Shown here: positions 58,436 through 63,271 of the stretch, in pieces
How positions within the stretch are numbered: position 1 is the first letter of the stretch
How the letters are laid out: the number at the start of each line of letters is the position of its first letter
Origin: CAZKUN01 sp964555935
GTDB taxonomy: Bacteria > Armatimonadota > Zipacnadia > Zipacnadales > VGFC01
DNA length: 63,271 nt
Reading direction: 5' to 3'
NCBI GenBank assembly: GCA_964555935.1
Contig: CAZKUN010000018.1
Coordinates: 1-63,271, forward strand
The notes under the pieces: model-generated
Databases searched by the model: none
Told to the model about the DNA's origin: nothing
What the model saw: only the letters and a program-made list of their open reading frames with translations
Translations under genes and position numbers: made by a program

Positions 58436-61400
58436 ATGAGACTCGCGCTCACGGTGTTGCTTGCGATTGCCGTCACCGCATCGGGTTGGGCCGATGAGCC
58501 CGCCATCAAGTGGAGCTTCGACGGCCCGGCGTCCGGCTTCGCGACCGACGGCGAGCCGCGCTTCGTTGAGCTGGCCGGTGCGAGCGGGGCAGCGCTGAGG
58601 CTCGGCGTGGAAGCTGGGGACGCAACATTCCTGACCGCTGAGCGGGGCCCCGAACTGACGCTCGGCCCGAGCTACGCCATCGAAGCGTGGATCCATCCGA
58701 CGCAGGTGGGCGCGTGGAACCGGCTTGTGCTGAGCTGGGACGCGGAGCAGGCGTATCACCTGGCGCTCCACGGTGGACAGGCGAGCCTCTATCACGGCCA
58801 GGCGGACGGCACGCTCGCCTTCGCTGAAGGCGGCATGGCGTCGCCCGGGCGATGGGTGCACCTCGCAGGCGTCGCCGACGCGGAGGCGCGATTGCTGAGC
58901 GTCTACCTCAACGGCCGACGCGTTGGGCGCAGCGAATTCGATGGGACAATCCTGGAGAAGCAGGCCGCCCGCGTGGGCATTGGCGACGCGGCGGAGCGCG
59001 TCTCACCCGACATCCGGTTCCAGGGCTACATCGATGACCTGGCTGTCTGGCACCGGCCGCTGACGGATGATGAGATCCGATCACATTACGATGAGCGAGC
59101 GGAGACGATTGAGACCCTCGCCCGGGAGCAACGGCAGGAAATGGCTCAACGTCTTCATGACGCCGACGTTGAGACAGTCATCTTCGCCGAGCGCAATCCG
59201 GGCCGCGATCCGTCCTACCACTACTACGCGGATTTCGGCTACGCCTGTACCGACGAAAACGAGTGGCTGCATGGCGCCGACGGCGCGCGGCTCTGTCGAC
59301 TCGATGCCGCTTCAGGCGAGCTGACGGTGCTACTCGACGATCCCGGCGGCGGTGTGCGCGACCCCTGCGTCTCCTACGACGCCGCCAATATCCTATTCTC
59401 CTACCGCAAGGGCGGCACGCATCACTACAACCTCTACGAGATCGACGCCGACGGCCAGAATCTGCGCCAGTTGACGCGCGGCGATTGGGATGACGTTGAG
59501 CCATGCTACCTGCCCGACGGCGGCATTGCCTTCTGCTCCTCGCGCTGCAAGCGCTACGTGCTCTGTTGGTTAGCGCCCGTGGCGACTATGTTCCGCTGCA
59601 ACGCCGATGGCGGCGACATGCGGATGCTCTCCTCCGGCTCGGTGACTGAGAACGCCCCGAGCGTCTTGCCCGACGGGCGGATCCTCTACACGCGGTGGGA
59701 GTACGTGAACCGCGACGCCGTCTCGTTCCACCATCTCTGGACTATGAACCCGGACGGCACCGAGCAGGACATCTACTACGGTAACCTCGTGCCGGGCGGG
59801 GTCTTCATCGATGGACAGCCCATTCCCGGGACGCGTGACATCACGTTCGTCGACTCCGGCTCCCACGGATCGCACGAGCACGGCGGGCAGATAATGGTTG
59901 TATCCGGGACAGGCGGGCCCAACGACGAACTCGGCCGCCGGGCCATCACGCCGCCCGGGGAAATGGGCTTCCGCGACCCATACCCCGTTTCGTCGGACAC
60001 ATTCCTCGTCGCCTACGGGAACAGCATTCGGATCTTGGATGACACCGGCCAGTCGCAGATCGTCTATGTGGGCGCGCAGATGGTCCACGAGCCGCTCCCG
60101 CTGACGCCGCGGAAGCGGGAGCCGGTCGTCCCCACACGCTCCGACCTGTCCGCCAATAGCGCAACGCTTTTTGTCGCCGACGTCTACCGCGGCCGCAACA
60201 TGGACGGGGTTGAGCCTGGCTCGATCAAGAAGCTGCTCGTGCTTGAGGACCTGCCAAAGCCCGCCAACTACCACGGCGGGGGCAGCACTCCCATCGGGCA
60301 CGGCGGCACGTGGACTCTGAAGCGTATTCTTGGCACGGTACCCGTGGAGGCCGATGGCTCGGCCTTCTTCGAGGCGCCGCCGATGCGGAGCATCTACCTG
60401 GCTCTGCTCGATGAGGAGGACCGCTCGGTAAAGCAGATGCGGAGCTTCGTTACGCTCCAACCGGGCGAGAACCGTGGATGCGTGGGCTGTCATGAGGATC
60501 GCTCCGAGCCTCCGCCCGTCCGGTCGATCGCCACAGGCGGCGAGCCCAGCCGGATTCAGCCAATCGCCGGAGCGCCGGACGTGTTCGACTTCCCGCGCGA
60601 CGTGCAGCCGGTTCTGGATCGGCACTGCGTTGCGTGCCACCAGCCCGGCCGGCGCGAGGGAGGCGTCGAACTCACCGGTGACCGGGGCACAACCTACTCG
60701 CTCGCCTTCTACAATCTCATGCTGCACCGGCAGATCACAGATGGCGCGGGCTACGGCTGGGAGGGCGTGCGAAGCATCGGCGGACGTCCGATCGGGAACG
60801 ATGCCCCTCACTCCACCTACAGCTCAGCCTCGCCGCTGATGGACAAGATCACCGAGGACCATCACGGAGTGCGGATGGGCCCTCAGGAGCGTGCCATCAT
60901 TCGGCTCTGGATCGACACGGCGGCCCAGTACGCCGGTACGTACGCGGCCTACGGCTCAGGTCAGATCGGAGGCTGGTGGCGGCTCAATCAGCCGATCCGT
61001 GAGATGGGCCACGACTGGCCGTCCACGGCTCCGGCGATGGATGCAATCGAGCGGCGCTGCGCTTCTTGCCACGGGAGGGGCTTGCCCCGACACGTCACCG
61101 ACTCTGGCGCTGTCACCTCCGAGGGCGACCTTGAGGGCTGGATGCGTCCGACAAGCCGCTTCTCCCGCCACACGGTCTTCAACCTGACTCGGCCAGAGAA
61201 GTCCCTGATGCTGATGGCGGCACTTGCCGAAGACGCTGGGGGCTACGCGGTCGGCGCGGCAACTGATCCCCAACCGGTCGTCGAAGACCGCGCCAAGCCG
61301 CCGGCTCCGGCCGCGCATCCAGTTATCTTCACCGACGCGGCCGACCCGGACTATGTGAAGATCCTGGCCCACATCCAAGCGGCGGGCGCGCGGCTGAGCG

Positions 61401-61570
61401 AGATCAAGCGGTTTGACATGGCGGGTTTCCGGCCGACCAGAGAATACGTGCGCGAAATGCGGCGATACGGGGTGCTGCCGGAGACCTTCGACCTGGCGCG
61501 CGACGCGATTGATGTCTACGCGACGGACCGGGCGTACTGGAAATCGCTCTGGTACACGCCCGAGGGCTGA
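58436..61570 (+). CDS. Secreted triheme c-type cytochrome, hydrazine-synthase-alpha-like, with LamG domain
   Basis: 1044 residues from ATG 58436, three bases after the UroD-like stop. A signal peptide (RLALTVLLAIAVTASGWADE) is followed by a LamG/concanavalin-like domain (~22-205; YAIEAWIHPTQVGAWNRLVL; FQGYIDDLAVWHRPLTDDEI). A TolB/PD40-type propeller follows (GVRDPCVSYDAANILFSYRK; DGRILYTRWEYVNRDA). The C-terminal half resembles the alpha subunit of hydrazine synthase (HzsA-related): GTVPVEADGSAFFEAPPMRS, then heme-binding CVGCH (682-686), CVACH (731-735) and CASCH (875-879). Three covalent hemes point to periplasmic electron transfer or redox catalysis. Relatives occur widely in non-anammox Planctomycetota and Verrucomicrobiota, so hydrazine synthesis is not implied. 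An L,D-transpeptidase gene follows after 19 bases. Confidence 0.85.
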   Translation: MRLALTVLLAIAVTASGWADEPAIKWSFDGPASGFATDGEPRFVELAGASGAALRLGVEAGDATFLTAERGPELTLGPSYAIEAWIHPTQVGAWNRLVLSWDAEQAYHLALHGGQASLYHGQADGTLAFAEGGMASPGRWVHLAGVADAEARLLSVYLNGRRVGRSEFDGTILEKQAARVGIGDAAERVSPDIRFQGYIDDLAVWHRPLTDDEIRSHYDERAETIETLAREQRQEMAQRLHDADVETVIFAERNPGRDPSYHYYADFGYACTDENEWLHGADGARLCRLDAASGELTVLLDDPGGGVRDPCVSYDAANILFSYRKGGTHHYNLYEIDADGQNLRQLTRGDWDDVEPCYLPDGGIAFCSSRCKRYVLCWLAPVATMFRCNADGGDMRMLSSGSVTENAPSVLPDGRILYTRWEYVNRDAVSFHHLWTMNPDGTEQDIYYGNLVPGGVFIDGQPIPGTRDITFVDSGSHGSHEHGGQIMVVSGTGGPNDELGRRAITPPGEMGFRDPYPVSSDTFLVAYGNSIRILDDTGQSQIVYVGAQMVHEPLPLTPRKREPVVPTRSDLSANSATLFVADVYRGRNMDGVEPGSIKKLLVLEDLPKPANYHGGGSTPIGHGGTWTLKRILGTVPVEADGSAFFEAPPMRSIYLALLDEEDRSVKQMRSFVTLQPGENRGCVGCHEDRSEPPPVRSIATGGEPSRIQPIAGAPDVFDFPRDVQPVLDRHCVACHQPGRREGGVELTGDRGTTYSLAFYNLMLHRQITDGAGYGWEGVRSIGGRPIGNDAPHSTYSSASPLMDKITEDHHGVRMGPQERAIIRLWIDTAAQYAGTYAAYGSGQIGGWWRLNQPIREMGHDWPSTAPAMDAIERRCASCHGRGLPRHVTDSGAVTSEGDLEGWMRPTSRFSRHTVFNLTRPEKSLMLMAALAEDAGGYAVGAATDPQPVVEDRAKPPAPAAHPVIFTDAADPDYVKILAHIQAAGARLSEIKRFDMAGFRPTREYVREMRRYGVLPETFDLARDAIDVYATDRAYWKSLWYTPEG

Positions 61571-61589
61571 CGGCGAGTGGAGGATTACG

Positions 61590-62345
61590 ATGGATCGAGC
61601 GCCGAAGCGAAGCAAGTACCACGAGAACAAGTCGAAGATACGCCTCGCGTGGGCGTTTCTGAGTTTCGTCGTGTTGGTGGTCGCCGTGCTGCTCATTGCG
61701 GGGCGCGGGTACCACGCGATCAAGCGCCTGCGGAGCATCCGCGAAGAACTGTCCAGCGATCGGTCAGCCACGGTGCCCGCCGCGCTGCTCACAGCCGCGG
61801 GACGCGTCGGTACGGAGATGTCGCTCCTCGACTCAGCCCTCGCCGCCGGCGTTGGCGCGGGCCCCATCCCCAACGCGCGCATCGTGGTCAACAAGTCCGA
61901 CCTCCAACTGCATTTCTACTCAGCGGATACGCTCCTCAAGACCTACCCCATTGCCCTCGGTGGTGGCGGGCTGGCAGACAAGGTCCGGCGCGACGACAGG
62001 AGGACGCCCGAGGGGGATTTCTACGTCTGCGAGATGGCCATGCACCGCAATCCGAAGGCGTGGGGCGATGTGTGGATCCAGATCAGCTACCCCAATGAGG
62101 AAGACGCCAACCGCGGGAGGAGAGATGGGATCATCGACGCATCGCAGCACAGCGCCATTCATCGCGCCTTGCAGAATGGCGACGAGCCACCGCAGGATAC
62201 GGATCTCGGCAGCGGGATTGGCATCCACATCGGCGGCCACGAGAAGCCAGACTGGACGCTCAGGTGCATGGCTCTGGCCCGCGCCTCGGGAATCGAGATC
62301 TACGAGCAGGTGCGCATCGGGACGCCTGTGGTTATCAGCCCATAG
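61590..62345 (+). CDS. L,D-transpeptidase (YkuD/YafK-like), membrane-anchored
   Basis: 251 residues from ATG 61590 behind TGGAGG. One membrane helix (IRLAWAFLSFVVLVVAVLLI, ~18-37) with a basic cytoplasmic start places the catalytic domain outside. The YkuD domain runs ~95-250: IVVNKSDLQLHFYSADTLLK, DDRRTPEGDFYVCEMAMHRN, and the active site GIGIHIGGHEKPDWTLRCMA with His213/His217 and nucleophile Cys226. In most relatives the motif before the Cys is S-x-G-C or T-x-G-C; here it is T-L-R-C, an unusual Arg. L,D-transpeptidases cross-link peptidoglycan or attach proteins to it. As last gene of the operon with the HzsA-like cytochrome, it may serve envelope anchoring or simply be co-transcribed. Confidence 0.88.
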   Translation: MDRAPKRSKYHENKSKIRLAWAFLSFVVLVVAVLLIAGRGYHAIKRLRSIREELSSDRSATVPAALLTAAGRVGTEMSLLDSALAAGVGAGPIPNARIVVNKSDLQLHFYSADTLLKTYPIALGGGGLADKVRRDDRRTPEGDFYVCEMAMHRNPKAWGDVWIQISYPNEEDANRGRRDGIIDASQHSAIHRALQNGDEPPQDTDLGSGIGIHIGGHEKPDWTLRCMALARASGIEIYEQVRIGTPVVISP

Positions 62346-62370
62346 AACGAATCGCCGATTGCCTGATCGG

Positions 62371-63271
62371 TCAGTCCGCCTGCGTCGCGCGCAGCACCTC
62401 TTCGAAACTCGTGACCCCCTCCGAGGCCATCCGGATGCCGCTGTCGCGCAAGCTCGGGACGCCCGCCGCGCGGACCATTGACCGGATTGCGGAGGCGGGC
62501 TGGCCGCCCGTGATGGCATCGCGGATGTCGTCGTCGATCGCCATCACCTCGAAGATCGCCTTCCGCCCGTGGTAGCCCGTGTCCCGACATGAGTCACACC
62601 CCTCGCCACGACAGGCCGTCATGCTGCCCGGTTCGATGCCAATCGCCCGACAGACCGCCTTCGACGGGGTGAACTCCTCTTTGCAGTTCTCGCAGATGCA
62701 CCGCACTAGTCGTTGAGCCAAGACTGCCGTGAGACACGACGCGATGAGGAACGGCTCGCCTCCCATATCGATGAGACGCGCCGGCGTCGAGACCGTATCG
62801 TTGCAGTGAACCGTCGACAGCACCATGTGCCCCGTCAGGCCCGATCGCACCGCCATCCGCAACGTCTCGGCGTCGCGAATCTCGCCCACCATTAGGACGT
62901 CCGGATCCTGCCTGAGAACGTGTCTGAGGGCTGTAGGGAAGTCCAGCCCGATCGCTGGATGAACGTGGATCTGCGCGACCCGAGGGAACTCGTACTCCAC
63001 GGGATCCTCGATTGTGACGATGTTCTTTGCCACGCAGTCCATGCGACTCAGCGCCGCGTATAGCGTCGTCGTCTTTCCGCTTCCCGTCGGCCCCGTCACG
63101 AGCATCATGCCATGCGCGCGCTCAAGCTCCGCCTGGATGACCTTCAGGCACTCCGGGCCCATCCCGAGTCGTTCGAGCGCGATGACCTCGCGCGATTTGG
63201 CGAGCAACCGGAGCACCATCTTCTCGCCCGTTGTGGTTGGGATGACCGAGACGCGCACGTCGAACTGCCCT
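62371..63271 (-). CDS. GspE/PilB-family secretion ATPase, C-terminal part (5' end outside window)
   Basis: Open to the window edge (GQFDVRVSVIPTTTGEKMVL), so the N-terminal domain is missing; a formal GTG at 63258 is not the true start. All ATPase boxes are present: Walker A MLVTGPTGSGKTTTLYAALS, Asp box NIVTIEDPVEYEFP, Walker B RQDPDVLMVGEIRDAETLR and His box GLTGHMVLSTVHCNDTV. A zinc tetracysteine module follows (CICENCKEEF and GEGCDSCRDTGYHGR). These traits identify the cytoplasmic hexameric ATPase that powers type II secretion or type IV pilus assembly. The visible part cannot tell GspE from PilB. Convergent with the L,D-transpeptidase gene, with a 25-base gap. A secretion role would match the many exported hydrolases in the window. 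Confidence 0.93.
   Translation of the reverse strand, partial: GQFDVRVSVIPTTTGEKMVLRLLAKSREVIALERLGMGPECLKVIQAELERAHGMMLVTGPTGSGKTTTLYAALSRMDCVAKNIVTIEDPVEYEFPRVAQIHVHPAIGLDFPTALRHVLRQDPDVLMVGEIRDAETLRMAVRSGLTGHMVLSTVHCNDTVSTPARLIDMGGEPFLIASCLTAVLAQRLVRCICENCKEEFTPSKAVCRAIGIEPGSMTACRGEGCDSCRDTGYHGRKAIFEVMAIDDDIRDAITGGQPASAIRSMVRAAGVPSLRDSGIRMASEGVTSFEEVLRATQAD

Noticed and set aside
58436..61570. Anammox hydrazine synthase
   Set aside because: Only an alpha-like subunit is present, with no beta/gamma genes or hydrazine dehydrogenase, and the LamG domain and context are those of glycan-associated relatives.

Overview
This is a 63-kb piece of a high-GC, gene-dense draft scaffold. It contains a 10-N assembly gap at 53839-53848. 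It has no rRNA, tRNA or other taxonomic marker, so the organism can only be inferred. The gene mix points to an uncultured saccharolytic bacterium of the Planctomycetota, Lentisphaerota, Armatimonadota or Hydrogenedentota kind. That mix is secreted glycoside hydrolases of many families, a formylglycine-type sulfatase, Tat-exported Gfo/Idh/MocA oxidoreductase, three uroporphyrinogen-decarboxylase-like proteins, a hydrazine-synthase-alpha-like c-type cytochrome, a PQQ-propeller lipoprotein with an embedded methyltransferase domain, a HEAT-repeat secreted protein and a giant DUF2339 membrane protein. No SusC/SusD pairs are seen.

Layout. 1-3318: tail of a heparinase-like gene, a gene-poor 800-bp stretch with small palindromes, then a secreted GHL10-like TIM-barrel protein. 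3444-7445: a decayed surface-polysaccharide cluster (TIM-barrel/GT2 fusion, ABC exporter, GT4 transferase, CelD-like acyltransferase), riddled with in-frame deletions and frameshifts. 7506-10869: one large gene joining an HD domain to an HSP90-like GHKL ATPase, split in three by two one-base losses in poly-G runs. 11230-26668: sugar isomerase-like protein, UroD-like protein, PQQ/methyltransferase lipoprotein, GH127, secreted cysteine-rich protein, HEAT-repeat protein, Gfo/Idh/MocA oxidoreductase, GH29 fucosidase and a small membrane protein. 26811-35271: DUF2339 protein (broken by an in-frame TGA), a NarL-type response regulator and a hybrid histidine kinase (one frameshift). 35386-50958: clan-A-like glycoside hydrolase, sulfatase operon, DUF5722 protein, methyltransferase, a multidomain GH and a Tm-1-like/cupin/unknown operon. 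50955-54623: a tightly overlapping minus-strand operon of GH29, UroD-like, methyltransferase and lipoprotein. 54728-62345: plus-strand operon of a novel GH-like protein, UroD-like protein, triheme HzsA-like protein and L,D-transpeptidase. 62371-63271: GspE/PilB-type ATPase, cut by the window edge.

Together the intact genes describe extracellular breakdown of fucose-, arabinose- and sulfate-bearing glycans, with follow-up by oxidoreductases, isomerases and possible methyl-transfer enzymes. At least seven genes are interrupted. The interruptions fall into two groups: single-G losses in poly-G runs, which may be assembly error or phase variation, and genuine-looking deletions that remove catalytic segments. 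The most unusual items are the HD-HSP90-like ATPase, the exported protein carrying an apparently complete SAM methyltransferase domain, and short intergenic hairpins whose two copies show compensatory base changes.
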